Numbered from the stretch's first letter, positions 25,676-32,771 are shown. The stretch: 37,262 nt of DNA from Candidatus Paceibacterota bacterium (GCA_036517255.1 DATDXE010000004.1:94543-131804), one strand, 5' to 3'. Notes: generated by a model not told the origin, from the letters alone. Numbers and translations: made by a program.

Positions 25676-26290
25676 TTACCGACTATACCAAGTTTTGTAC
25701 CATTCACGCATCTGGTTTATTTCCTTTGTCTGGGCAGAAATAATATCTTCTGCAAGCTTCTTCATTTCTGATCTATCGGTAGTTCGGAGAAGCATCTGTG
25801 CCATCATAACTGCCATCTGATGGTGAGGGATCATTTCTTCAATAAATGCTTTGTCGAACGGTTTCGCATTTTTAACTGCTTCTGTATCAGTCTCATTCCC
25901 CATCATACCCATACCCATCATATTATTTCCGCCGTGCATATCGTGCCCCATAGTCATCCCACTCACATCTGGCACATTTTTGCCAAACCAGTTCTTATAC
26001 CACTCCTTCATTTCGGCAATTTCAGCACTTTGTGAAGTAATGATATTTTGAGACAAAGTTTTGATTTCCTGATGCTCGGCCTTTGTTAAAGCAATATTTG
26101 CCATCACAATAGCATCATCATGATGTGGAATCATCTGTTCAATAAAATGCTGATCGATATTATTCCCAACACTAGTATTTTTACTCCCCATCATTCCTCC
26201 ATATCGAGAATTACCTAACACAACTGGAGAGATAGTGATCCCTAAAATTATCCCAATAACAACCCCTATTCCCAATGATTTTGTATCCAT
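25676..26290 (-). CDS. DUF305 protein, two repeats, membrane anchored
   Basis: 204 residues. An N-terminal helix (LGIGVVIGIILGITISPVVLG) anchors it, followed by two copies of the DUF305 four-helix unit: FIEQMIPHHDDAIVMANIAL and FIEEMIPHHQMAVMMAQMLL, each ending in MKEWYKNWF or MREWYKTWY. The repeats are joined by a methionine/histidine-rich linker (MTMGHDMHGGNNMMGMGMMG). His/Met-rich DUF305 proteins are linked to copper binding in other bacteria, so extracytoplasmic metal handling is likely. Confidence 0.88.
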   Translation of the reverse strand: MDTKSLGIGVVIGIILGITISPVVLGNSRYGGMMGSKNTSVGNNIDQHFIEQMIPHHDDAIVMANIALTKAEHQEIKTLSQNIITSQSAEIAEMKEWYKNWFGKNVPDVSGMTMGHDMHGGNNMMGMGMMGNETDTEAVKNAKPFDKAFIEEMIPHHQMAVMMAQMLLRTTDRSEMKKLAEDIISAQTKEINQMREWYKTWYSR

Positions 26291-26310
26291 ATTAATATAT
26301 TAACATGATT

Positions 26311-26493
26311 TTACCGAGGATGTCGTTCCAAAAAAACTTTGATCATATCTTCCTGCTTTTCAGAAAAATCAGGAAAATTTTGTTGTTCAATAAAACTACG
26401 TAAAAAGCCAACCTCTGCCCGAAGAGCCATAAGTATTCCCTTTTCTTCTCCAAAACGGTCAACCAATTCTTTTACAAATTCTTGATATGACAT
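26311..26493 (-). CDS. hypothetical 60-aa protein
   Basis: MSYQEFVKELVDRFGEEKGI start; soluble, helical, acidic, ending VFLERHPR. The promoter region contains GAACTGTGGTAAA, the same motif as ahead of 22103 and 27666. No family recognised. Confidence 0.6.
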   Translation of the reverse strand: MSYQEFVKELVDRFGEEKGILMALRAEVGFLRSFIEQQNFPDFSEKQEDMIKVFLERHPR

Positions 26494-26543
26494 TCAATTA
26501 ACTTTACCACAGTTCCAAAATCCCCCGCCAGAGGACGGATAGA

Positions 26544-26852
26544 CATCAGTATACAAAAATAGAGCCTTTGCTTTGGCTCTATTTTCCAATGCGCGAGCGA
26601 TGGGATTTGGTCAGGAATAAATTTTCTGCAAAAAATTTTTCACGACCTTAGCTCGCCCGTTTTTGTTGCTACAAAAACATGGCTCCGCCTTTCAAATCAA
26701 AAGTATTTTTCTGCTGAAAAATCTTTCGATCCTGCCTCGTGCCAGTCGCACTCCGGTCTTGCGCTTTTTCAAAGCTCACCCAACGAAACTGAAGTAGTTC
26801 AGTTTCTTCGCTCGCGCAAGCAAAAATCCCCTTCTGGGGATTTTCTTTGCGC
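26544..26852. repeat. string of six hairpins with a copy of the tRNA-Asp 3' end
   Basis: No gene between 26494 and 26877. In order: CATCAGTATAC (26544-26554); AAAATAGAGCC/GGCTCTATTTT (about 26556-26585); TGCGCGAGCGATGGGATTTG (26590-26609), identical to the tRNA-Asp 3' region 27909-27928; a long imperfect hairpin GGTC...GACC; TTTTTGT-TGCT-ACAAAAA; ATTTTTC-TGCT-GAAAAAT; GAAACTGAA/TTCAGTTTC (26785-26806); and GCGCAA...TTGCGC with inner ATCCCC/GGGGAT (26814-26852). The last could terminate the genes on either side. Confidence 0.7.
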
Positions 26853-26877
26853 GGCCTAGTGGACGAAGTGGGAACCG

Positions 26878-27666
26878 CTATCCAATCAAATTATTCCAAT
26901 ATTCAACCAAACGATTCCTTTCTTTGTCCTCCAAAGGTCCTTTTATAAAAGGTCTAACTGCATCTTTATTCCATATCCCGTAATCTCCATAAAAGACGTT
27001 TTTCACTAGTTCAGAATAAATATTAAATTTTTCTTCTAAATTAGGAGCTTCGATACAAGCTCTATAAGAATTGTAAAACTGCCCATCTTTCTCTTTTAAA
27101 TATCTAAGCATCTGCTTCTCTCCTTCCCAAGGAATATTTCTAAATTCAAAATATCCCATAAAGATATTATATAAATCCTGAAGAAGTTTAATTTCTAATA
27201 TTTGGTGATATTCTGGATTATTGGATTCAAAATATCTTTTATTGGTTATGTAAGCAGAATTGATTAATGAATCCCATCTATTTATTTCTGTCGGTGGAAC
27301 TTCTAGTTTCTCTCTTAACTCGTCATACTTTTCTTTAAACGAAGTTAACGTGTCCGATTTATCAAATTGAATCTTGCCTTTTGGAAGCCAGCTAACTAAA
27401 ACTCCATCCATAGTATTGGCAGGTATAACCTTGTCTGTAAATAATTTTTGAAGTAGAGGTATATCGTAGAAAAATATATCAGCAGGTCTATTATCTATAA
27501 ACTGAAAAAGTGAGAATAATTTTTCTTTATTTTCTTTAAAAATCACAGCCAAATCAATATCACTATATTCTTTTTCTTCCCCCGAAGCTTTTGACCCCAC
27601 CAATAAAACTGCGTCTATCTCTTCTTGGTTTTTAAGATTTTTAATTAGATTTTCTAGAGTCTGCAT
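26878..27666 (-). CDS. nucleotidyltransferase domain protein, copy 2
   Basis: 262 residues, closely similar over its full length to the protein at 22154-22951 (the first 40 residues differ at few positions) and with the same LVGSKASGEEKEYSDIDLAVIF active-site motif. The gene lies between two hairpin strings that each start with CATCAGTATAC and carry copies of the tRNA-Asp 3' end, so this copy looks like the inserted one. The promoter shares GAACTGTGATATA with the gene upstream of copy 1. Substrate unknown. Confidence 0.85.
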   Translation of the reverse strand: MQTLENLIKNLKNQEEIDAVLLVGSKASGEEKEYSDIDLAVIFKENKEKLFSLFQFIDNRPADIFFYDIPLLQKLFTDKVIPANTMDGVLVSWLPKGKIQFDKSDTLTSFKEKYDELREKLEVPPTEINRWDSLINSAYITNKRYFESNNPEYHQILEIKLLQDLYNIFMGYFEFRNIPWEGEKQMLRYLKEKDGQFYNSYRACIEAPNLEEKFNIYSELVKNVFYGDYGIWNKDAVRPFIKGPLEDKERNRLVEYWNNLIG

Positions 27667-27694
27667 TTTTTAAATATATCACAGTTCTCTGTCC

Positions 27695-27908
27695 CATCAG
27701 TATACGAAAATAGAGCCATATTATTAGCTCTATTTTTCCTCTGCGCGAGCGATGGGAATTTTGATCCTTACAGGATCTGTACACCTTTTGGCTAAAATTT
27801 TCACAAGCTCAATTTTAGGCTCAAAAGGTCTTCAAATCCCACCGAAATGTCTCCCAGACATTTCTTCGCCGCGCAAATAAAAAAGACCCCTTTCAGGGCT
27901 TTTTTATT
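27695..27908. repeat. second hairpin string with a copy of the tRNA-Asp 3' end
   Basis: CATCAGTATAC (27695-27705), AAAATAGAGC/GCTCTATTTT stem (about 27707-27736), TGCGCGAGCGATGGGA (27742-27757, identical to 27909-27924), GATCC-TTACA-GGATC, a long ACCTTTTG.../...CAAAAGGT stem, AAATGTCT-CCC-AGACATTT, then the tRNA terminator. Same order of parts as 26544-26852 but different stem sequences in the middle. Confidence 0.65.
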
Positions 27909-27913
27909 TGCGC
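27871..27913 (-). terminator. terminator of the tRNA-Met/tRNA-Asp unit
   Basis: Perfect 15-bp stem GCGCAAATAAAAAAG (27871-27885) with its complement at 27899-27913, inner CCC/GGG. It overlaps the last bases of tRNA-Asp, so tRNA 3' processing and termination share sequence. Confidence 0.75.
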
Positions 27914-27984
27914 GAGCGATGGGATTTGAACCCACGACCTCTCCCGTGACAGGGGAGCGCTCTAACCAGCTGAGCTACGCCCGC
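27911..27984 (-). tRNA. tRNA-Asp(GTC)
   Basis: Acceptor GCGGGCG/CGCTCGC (one G-U), D arm TAGCTCAGCTGGTTAGAGC, anticodon stem CTCCC/GGGAG with loop CTGTCAC (anticodon GTC), T loop TTCAAAT, discriminator G. CCA not encoded. Two partial copies of its 3' end lie downstream (27742-27757 and 26590-26609). Confidence 0.96.
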
Positions 27985-28039
27985 AATAAGTAGAAATTTA
28001 ACAGATTTTTGGGAACTTTTCCAGTTCCCTATTTAAGTG

Positions 28040-28113
28040 TGTCGGCGACAGGAGTTGCACCTGTGACCTGCACTTTATGAGTGTGCTGCTCTAACTACCT
28101 GAGCTACGCCGAC
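28040..28113 (-). tRNA. tRNA-Met(CAT), elongator-like
   Basis: Acceptor GTCGGCG/CGCCGAC, D arm TAGCTCAGGTAGTTAGAGC, anticodon loop CTCATAA (anticodon CAT), T loop TGCAACT, discriminator A. D arm and loop resemble elongator Met tRNA; an Ile2 (lysidine) identity is not excluded. Confidence 0.92.
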
Positions 28114-28796
28114 AAGATATTAACTTTAAGTGCTTTTATAAGTGCGAGCATCTTGTATTTTAAGAATTTACTTTTTTTTACAATAAGTCTACAAACACCT
28201 TGATAATTATCGTGGTTTTCGTAGACTTTTTGCACTTTTGTCTTAACAAAGTAAGGCTTTTTGATCTGCCCGCTGTCTAACTTTAGCAAGTTTTTCCAAA
28301 AAATCAAGACTTTCTTAACTCTATTTTTATGCACTATATTTATTTGTATCCTGCAAACAATGTCTTCCGGTTTTACTCTTAAAGCAGAAGTTAAAAACTC
28401 CTTCACTACTAAAATCATTTCAGGATCAGAATTAACGAAAACAAAGCTACTGGTGCTTTCAGTCTTAGAACCTTCACACCAATATAAAGCCGTAGAAATC
28501 AAAATTAATTCTCGTTTTGATATATTTTTAACAATTTTAACCCCCCAATCATTTGCCATCTCTATTGCCTTAATTTTTTTATTTTTATTTACTTGAGCTC
28601 CCAATCTCTGACCACTAGAGAAAGATATTCCTTGGTTTTTTCTTAATCTTTCAATTTGCCTATCTGTCAAAACAATATCGTTACACCAATCACTGACAGA
28701 ACTTTTTGATACTCGAAGATTCCTCGCAATCACAATTATCGATATCCCTTTTCTTCTCATCAGACGAGCTTTTAATCTTTCTCGAAACTTTGCCAT
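28104..28796 (-). CDS. HTH protein with LAGLIDADG-like C-terminal region
   Basis: 230 residues. RRKGISIIVIARNLRVSKSSVSDWCNDI (about 13-40) is a helix-turn-helix. The rest, with LISTALYWCEGSKTESTSSFVFVNSDPEMILVVKEFLTSAL, has the L-Y-W-x-E-G and N-S-D-P pattern of a LAGLIDADG-homing-endonuclease-like domain seen in actinobacterial and CPR proteins. Its stop codon lies inside the 5' end of tRNA-Met (10-bp overlap). TATAAT at 28806-28811 makes the mRNA nearly leaderless, and a palindrome covers the -35 zone, so it may repress itself. Confidence 0.75.
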   Translation of the reverse strand: MAKFRERLKARLMRRKGISIIVIARNLRVSKSSVSDWCNDIVLTDRQIERLRKNQGISFSSGQRLGAQVNKNKKIKAIEMANDWGVKIVKNISKRELILISTALYWCEGSKTESTSSFVFVNSDPEMILVVKEFLTSALRVKPEDIVCRIQINIVHKNRVKKVLIFWKNLLKLDSGQIKKPYFVKTKVQKVYENHDNYQGVCRLIVKKSKFLKYKMLALIKALKVNILSA

Positions 28797-28805
28797 AGTA
28801 CATAT

Positions 28806-28838
28806 ATTATACTACGTTACAGGTACAGACGTACGTCT
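28806..28838 (-). promoter_or_regulatory. promoter with palindromic operator of the HTH gene
   Basis: Minus strand TATAAT (28806-28811) and the perfect 12-bp palindrome AGACGTACGTCT (28827-28838) at the -35 position. Confidence 0.5.
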
Positions 28839-28911
28839 CGTTGTGGATAAATTTAAATCACCTTGTTAGCAATTTTGTTATTTTGTGCTATTATTTCACC
28901 TGCGCTCTATT

Positions 28912-30486
28912 TTAAAAAGCGTTATATTGCGGGGTAGAGTAAAGTAATTCACTTGGCTCATAACCAAGAGATCCCGGTGCGAGTCCAGGCCCCGCAACAC
29001 GAATGTGACTTGTTTGAAAAGGTGAGAAATTTTGGAGCGCGGCGCGAAGCGCCGCGTATGGAAGAGAAGGGTTTTCTCGGACTTTTTTGTCGTGCAGAAT
29101 TAGGTTCGATCCGAAGATTTTCTGGAGAGATGATTTTTTGGAGGGGAGGTCGTTCCTTTCCGCGATTTTTCCTAGTGATGAGGCCGTATTTACCCACTCT
29201 TGCATTGGTGCGAGCCAATGGGTCGCATCTCTTTCTAACTTCTCAATTTTCTCCTCAAAATTTTTCTTGTCAGAGAAAAGTTTTGAGCGTTCTCGCAAAT
29301 AAGTTTCTCGATCAATATCTTGAGCGAGATAAACATCGAGCAGTCTCTGAATTTTTTCGGAAAGGTCATAAACCCTGTTTTGCACATCGGCAACGATTTT
29401 TGATGACTCAAAACTTCCTTTCCTTTTGTCTTCTTCCATCAATAAACCAAATTCGTTTGCCCACGGCGAAAGCATGGAGTAGTTAGAAAGAATTTCAGAG
29501 AATTGCTGATCTAAAACTTCTTGCCTGACCGCAATTTCTGAACATTTCATTACCTTAGATTTTTTAGTGCAACGATAATAAGTGTAGTGATGGATACTGT
29601 CCTTACATACTTTCGTTTTGTTTTCTGCCGTCACCATCATTCCACAAGTGCCGCAACGCAAAAGTCCGCAAAATACTTTTGGCTCACTTCTGGGCTTCAT
29701 CGGATTACCTCTCTCTATCATAACTTTTTGCACTTTATCAAAAAGTTGCTTTTCAATAATCGGTTTGTGCCGACCTTCGTGTATTTCCCCGCCATAACGA
29801 AAGTGACCATAATAAAATGGGTTGGAAAGAATTCTCTTTGCGCTATCCTTATGCAAAATATTTCCATAATAACTTTTGACTCCATTTTCAAAAAGAAAAT
29901 TTGAAATATCCTCAAGTCGTAAATTTCCTTTGGCATAAAGTTCAAAAGCAGAAAGAATTACTTTTGATTTCTCCTTATCAACCACAATTCTTTTTGTTCG
30001 CACATCATTTTGATATCCAGTCGGCGCGACACTTGGAAATTCTCCCCTTTTAACTTTTGCTCTTAATCCTCGTTTTACATTTGAACTCAAATCTCGAATA
30101 AATTGATTAGCCATTCCAAATTCTACTGACATCATCAAAACATTATCGCCAGAATAGTAATGGCTATTGTGAGCGCGAATATGCTGAATTATATTTTGTT
30201 GGAGCATCCAACTAATTTGTCCGCCATCCACCGGATTACGAGCCAAACGATCCAATTTCCAACAAATAATTCCTTGAGCTTCACCTTTCTGAATTCTTTT
30301 TATCATTTCATTAAACACCGGACGACCGGGCATTTTTGCCGTTCGCTTTTCTACAAATTCATTAGCAATTTCTAATCCTTCACTTTTAGCAAGCGTGCGA
30401 AGCTCAGCAAGTTGAGCTTCAATACTCAAAACTTGCTTGTCCTCAACATCTGTACTTTTACGCGCATATAAAAAATATTTATTCAT
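28912..30486 (-). CDS. large serine recombinase (site-specific integrase)
   Basis: 525 residues from ATG 30486 (MNKYFLYARKSTDVEDKQVLS); the upstream in-frame ATG at 30522 adds 12 residues encoded by a regulatory repeat and is rejected. The resolvase domain has the nucleophile serine in Y-A-R-K-S and WKLDRLARNPVDGG; then the recombinase domain (SVAPTGYQND, DSAKRILSNPFYYGHFRYGGE), a zinc ribbon (CGLLRCGTCGMMV...YYRCTKKS..KCSE) and a coiled coil. The C-terminal GLAPGSLGYEPSELLYSTPQ is the antisense translation of the tRNA at 28928-28997, so the gene runs through the tRNA-side boundary of the element. The 3' part is duplicated in inverted form at 31215-31318. Confidence 0.93.
   Translation of the reverse strand: MNKYFLYARKSTDVEDKQVLSIEAQLAELRTLAKSEGLEIANEFVEKRTAKMPGRPVFNEMIKRIQKGEAQGIICWKLDRLARNPVDGGQISWMLQQNIIQHIRAHNSHYYSGDNVLMMSVEFGMANQFIRDLSSNVKRGLRAKVKRGEFPSVAPTGYQNDVRTKRIVVDKEKSKVILSAFELYAKGNLRLEDISNFLFENGVKSYYGNILHKDSAKRILSNPFYYGHFRYGGEIHEGRHKPIIEKQLFDKVQKVMIERGNPMKPRSEPKVFCGLLRCGTCGMMVTAENKTKVCKDSIHHYTYYRCTKKSKVMKCSEIAVRQEVLDQQFSEILSNYSMLSPWANEFGLLMEEDKRKGSFESSKIVADVQNRVYDLSEKIQRLLDVYLAQDIDRETYLRERSKLFSDKKNFEEKIEKLERDATHWLAPMQEWVNTASSLGKIAERNDLPSKKSSLQKIFGSNLILHDKKVRENPSLPYAALRAALQNFSPFQTSHIRVAGPGLAPGSLGYEPSELLYSTPQYNAF
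28928..28997 (+). tRNA. divergent tRNA-Met-like gene (CAT) used as recombinase-side boundary
   Basis: Acceptor TGCGGGG/CCCCGCA, anticodon stem CTTGG/CCAAG with loop CTCATAA (anticodon CAT), T loop TGCGAGT. The D loop lacks the usual GG, the T stem has one mismatch, and T-loop position 55 is G, so it is divergent. The A11-T24 pair is initiator-like, but C1-A72 mismatch and the three G-C pairs are not met. It lies on the opposite strand within the 3' end of the recombinase gene. Confidence 0.65.
28996..29099 (+). repeat. inverted repeat copy A (recombinase 3' end)
   Basis: 104 nt starting exactly at the last bases of the tRNA (28996) and identical, apart from one base, to the reverse complement of 31215-31318. 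Similarity continues weakly to about 29160, matching 31150-31214 in reverse. Contains the palindrome GCGCGGCGCGAAGCGCCGCG. Confidence 0.9.
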
Positions 30487-30494
30487 ATAACTCA

Positions 30495-30580
30495 AATGAC
30501 CATCCCGGTGCACACAATCCAAGCCGCCCTGAACTGTTCCGAGATGGTCATTAGAAAAGACGACCTATTGATTGTGTGCA
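30495..30580. promoter_or_regulatory. two interleaved inverted repeats at the recombinase 5' end
   Basis: AATGACCATC (30495-30504) pairs with GATGGTCATT (30543-30552); TGCACACAATC (30509-30519) pairs with GATTGTGTGCA (30570-30580). The arms alternate, so as RNA they would form a pseudoknot and as DNA two overlapping dyads. They lie between the divergent starts of the recombinase and the gene at 30596: operators or recombinase/accessory binding sites. Confidence 0.65.
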
Positions 30581-30595
30581 CAGTTATTATATCAT

Positions 30596-30883
30596 ATGGG
30601 TATGTTTGGCGAAAATGAATCACAAAAAGAATTGAGGGAAAACTGGCCTAATATGGATAAAGATAAAAAGTGGGATACTTTTCTTTGGAAAATGTCTTGG
30701 TGGCACAGTCATATACATGTGCCCGGTTCACCAAGTAAACCAATATGGGATTTAACCGAAGAACTAAAAAAAGCTTCTCGGTCATCGGAGAATCTTACAA
30801 AATCAATTCGCAACGCAACTTGGGTCGCAGCCATTGTGGGAGGACTTGGAGTTATTGTGGCTGTTGTTAATTTATTTAAGTAA
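30596..30883 (+). CDS. hypothetical tail-anchored membrane protein
   Basis: 95 residues from ATG 30596 (MGMFGENESQKELRENW); the next ATG (30602) is also possible. TATTAT just upstream implies a very short leader, so the upstream start at 30572 is unlikely. Tryptophan-rich soluble part (WDTFLWKMSWWHSHIHVPGSPSKPIWDL), then one C-terminal helix (TWVAAIVGGLGVIVAVVNLF). No family recognised. Divergent from the recombinase and probably part of the same element. Confidence 0.65.
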   Translation: MGMFGENESQKELRENWPNMDKDKKWDTFLWKMSWWHSHIHVPGSPSKPIWDLTEELKKASRSSENLTKSIRNATWVAAIVGGLGVIVAVVNLFK

Positions 30884-30899
30884 AAATATTTATTAAAAA

Positions 30900-31085
30900 A
30901 TGAGTAACGAAAAAATAAGCTCGATAATAAGTTTGGTGGTAGCAGTAATTATATTGTTTGCATCTTATTTCAAATGGTACGAAATTCTTTATGATGGGTA
31001 CAGATCAAAATTTTGGGTAAATCCTCTTTTATCAATTTGCATATTGGCCTTACTTATTTCTCTATATTTTTTAATTAAAAAATAA
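30900..31085 (+). CDS. small two-span membrane protein
   Basis: 61 residues: helices at about 7-23 (SSIISLVVAVIILFASYF) and 42-58 (LLSICILALLISLYFLI). Starts 17 nt after the previous gene, in a probable two-gene operon; no Shine-Dalgarno. No family recognised. Confidence 0.6.
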   Translation: MSNEKISSIISLVVAVIILFASYFKWYEILYDGYRSKFWVNPLLSICILALLISLYFLIKK

Positions 31086-31108
31086 TTAAAAAATAGGGAG
31101 CTGTTTGG

Positions 31109-31141
31109 GTGCGCGCGAATGGGTGGGTGGGTCAAGCGCAC
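31109..31141 (+). other. stem-loop with G-rich loop, copy 1
   Basis: Stem GTGCGC (31109-31114) / GCGCAC (31136-31141); 21-nt loop with GGGTGGGTGGGTCAA. The loop is nearly the same as that of 36561-36596, while the stem bases differ but still pair. The loop could form a G-quadruplex or bind a protein. Confidence 0.65.
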
Positions 31142-31150
31142 ATAAATTCG

Positions 31151-31319
31151 GACGACCTCCCCGACAAAAAATTGTCTTTCCAAAAAATCTTTGGATTTGT
31201 TTTTCCTTGAACCTTTCTGCACGACAAAAAAGTCCGAGAAAACCCTTCTTTTCCATACGCGGCGCTTCGCGCCGCGCTCCAAAATTTCTCACCTTTTCAA
31301 ACAAGTCACATTCGTGTTA
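31151..31319 (+). pseudogene. inverted fragment of the serine recombinase 3' end
   Basis: Translated on the plus strand, DLPDKKLSFQKIFG parallels DLPSKKSSLQKIFG of the recombinase, followed by a stop and a shift, then LHDKKVRENPSFPYAALRAAL and QNFSPFQTSHIRV, matching the recombinase C-terminal region. Similarity ends where the intact gene meets the tRNA. It is a non-coding remnant, probably the end of a second, related element in the opposite orientation. Confidence 0.75.
31215..31318 (-). repeat. inverted repeat copy B (recombinase 3' end)
   Basis: Reverse complement of 28996-29099 with one mismatch; see copy A. The outer boundary is at AACACG in both copies, which is next to the tRNA in copy A and next to unrelated sequence (CCTCTACGACC) here. 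Confidence 0.9.
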
Positions 31320-31405
31320 CCCTCTACGACCAAATCCGCACCTTTTTTCAAAACCAATAGCGCACGCTCCGCGCGCGTGGTGGCTTGGTATGTTCTCTTA
31401 CGCTC

Positions 31406-31541
31406 GGATCGCCACTTAACTCTAAAATGAATTCCGCTTGCCTCGCTTCTCTCGGCTCTGCCCCTCGCCCTCACCCGCAAATGCAATCATTCTTCTTTTT
31501 TGGCGGGGGGTGTTTTTAGAAATGGTATGAAGCGGGTGGGG
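31406..31541 (+). repeat. left copy of ~140-bp inverted repeat
   Basis: 31406-31437 (32 nt) and 31457-31541 (85 nt) are exact reverse complements of 37231-37262 and 37122-37206. The spacer between the blocks differs (19 nt here, 24 nt in the right copy) yet keeps a small hairpin in each. CACCCGC/GCGGGTG arms enclose most of the 85-nt block. No gene occurs between 31085 and 31586; the stretch holds the G-rich stem-loop, the recombinase remnant and this repeat. Confidence 0.92.
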
Positions 31542-31585
31542 CGAGGGAACCTTAACTTTTATAAATTTTATGATAATATTTCAGC

Positions 31586-32716
31586 ATGAAAAATTTCAAT
31601 CCCACAGCAGCTTTTAAACCAGAAAAAAGGGTTGATTTAGGTAATAACCCAGAAAGCGAAGCTTTCGATTTTGAACAATATCGCCACGAACTTGCGCAAA
31701 CTCTTCGATCTATTCGCAATGGCGATCCAGAAAAAGGCATTACTCCTGATCCTATAGGAGCCGAACAATATTTGAAACAAGAAAGGATAAAATCTCGTTA
31801 CAACGCAGCTCTTGAATTACACCGCAGAAAAGAGAACGAATTACGTGGAAAGGATTATGAACATCGGGTAGATACCCTAATAGAAGAATACGAGGAATAC
31901 GTTGCTGGAAACGAACATGGAATTATTGGTAAGGAAAAATTTGAAGACCCAGAACAGATCGAGAGACCAAATTACGATGTTATCGATGAATCACCAATTT
32001 ATCCGTATGAAGATGACCTCAAACTTTCTGCCGAACAGAAAAAGAAGATGATGAAAATGGTTGTAGAATATCTCCGCACGCATAATATATTCGTACAATT
32101 TTCTAAAACAATTAACGATGTATCAGCTGACGATACAAAGGCTGGATATATAAAATTAAACGAGGACGGAAGCAGAGATCTTCCTATCGGTGAATTGATG
32201 GGCAATAAAATTATTCTCAATCCTTGGAATGTAGATTTTATGTCCACATTTTTAACTATTGGACATCTATATGGACACATGGTGCAGGAAATGAATTTGA
32301 AAGAATATGCAGGTATCCGTAAGTTTCTGACCTACCCAAAACCACTCGATATGGAAGTTGTCCAAAGAGAATACGCAGAAATGTATGGTGGTAGAGACTA
32401 TCGAGCGGATTTTAAAATTTTTGAAGAGGAGGCCTTTGCATATGCAAAATATACTTTTCAGCAAGCAGGGGTAGAATGGACTCCAGAATTGGAACACGCT
32501 ATGAGAACTTATATCGATACTGATTTTGATGAACTCTGGGAATGGTCAACACAAAACCCAGAAAAGAGTGCTCAAGATTTTATGACAAGATTTGAAGAAT
32601 ATTACAACGACGAAGATCGAAAGAAAGCGGAAACTCTAAAAGCAAAGGAAGTTGGCATCGTGGTTGTACCGAGTGGTGAAGGAGAAATAAGAGTAGTTCG
32701 AGAAGGTCAATTATAA
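31586..32716 (+). CDS. ImmA/IrrE-like protein with altered zinc site
   Basis: 376 residues. A helical, charged first half, then MVVEYLRTHNIFVQF, and FLTIGHLYGHMVQEMNLKEY (about 225-244), the position of HExxH in ImmA/IrrE metallopeptidases, followed by FEEEAFAYAKYTFQQAGVEW with the third-ligand E-x-E-A pattern. Here the catalytic glutamate is replaced (H-L-Y-G-H), so cleavage is doubtful. C-terminal acidic/basic helix and a short beta end. TATGAT lies just ahead of the ATG; no Shine-Dalgarno. Family members release repressors or sense DNA damage on mobile elements. Confidence 0.6.
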   Translation: MKNFNPTAAFKPEKRVDLGNNPESEAFDFEQYRHELAQTLRSIRNGDPEKGITPDPIGAEQYLKQERIKSRYNAALELHRRKENELRGKDYEHRVDTLIEEYEEYVAGNEHGIIGKEKFEDPEQIERPNYDVIDESPIYPYEDDLKLSAEQKKKMMKMVVEYLRTHNIFVQFSKTINDVSADDTKAGYIKLNEDGSRDLPIGELMGNKIILNPWNVDFMSTFLTIGHLYGHMVQEMNLKEYAGIRKFLTYPKPLDMEVVQREYAEMYGGRDYRADFKIFEEEAFAYAKYTFQQAGVEWTPELEHAMRTYIDTDFDELWEWSTQNPEKSAQDFMTRFEEYYNDEDRKKAETLKAKEVGIVVVPSGEGEIRVVREGQL

Positions 32717-32748
32717 AAAACCCGCCAGAGGTCTTTCGACATGGCGGG
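32715..32748 (-). terminator. intrinsic terminator of the four-gene operon
   Basis: CCCGCCA (32721-32727) / TGGCGGG (32742-32748) with an inner GTC-GAAA-GAC hairpin; on the minus strand followed by TTTTTT (32715-32720). Touches the stop of the converging gene. Confidence 0.85.
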
Positions 32749-32771
32749 CATTGGTGTTGCTTGGAATGAGC

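Noticed and set aside
28953-29486. 177-codon plus-strand frame antisense to the recombinase
   Set aside because: Its sequence is the antisense of a well-supported recombinase gene and shows no domain.
31086-31419. Open frames over the recombinase remnant (31105-31419, 30989-31304)
   Set aside because: They are alternate frames of the inverted recombinase fragment; the true frame is interrupted by a stop.
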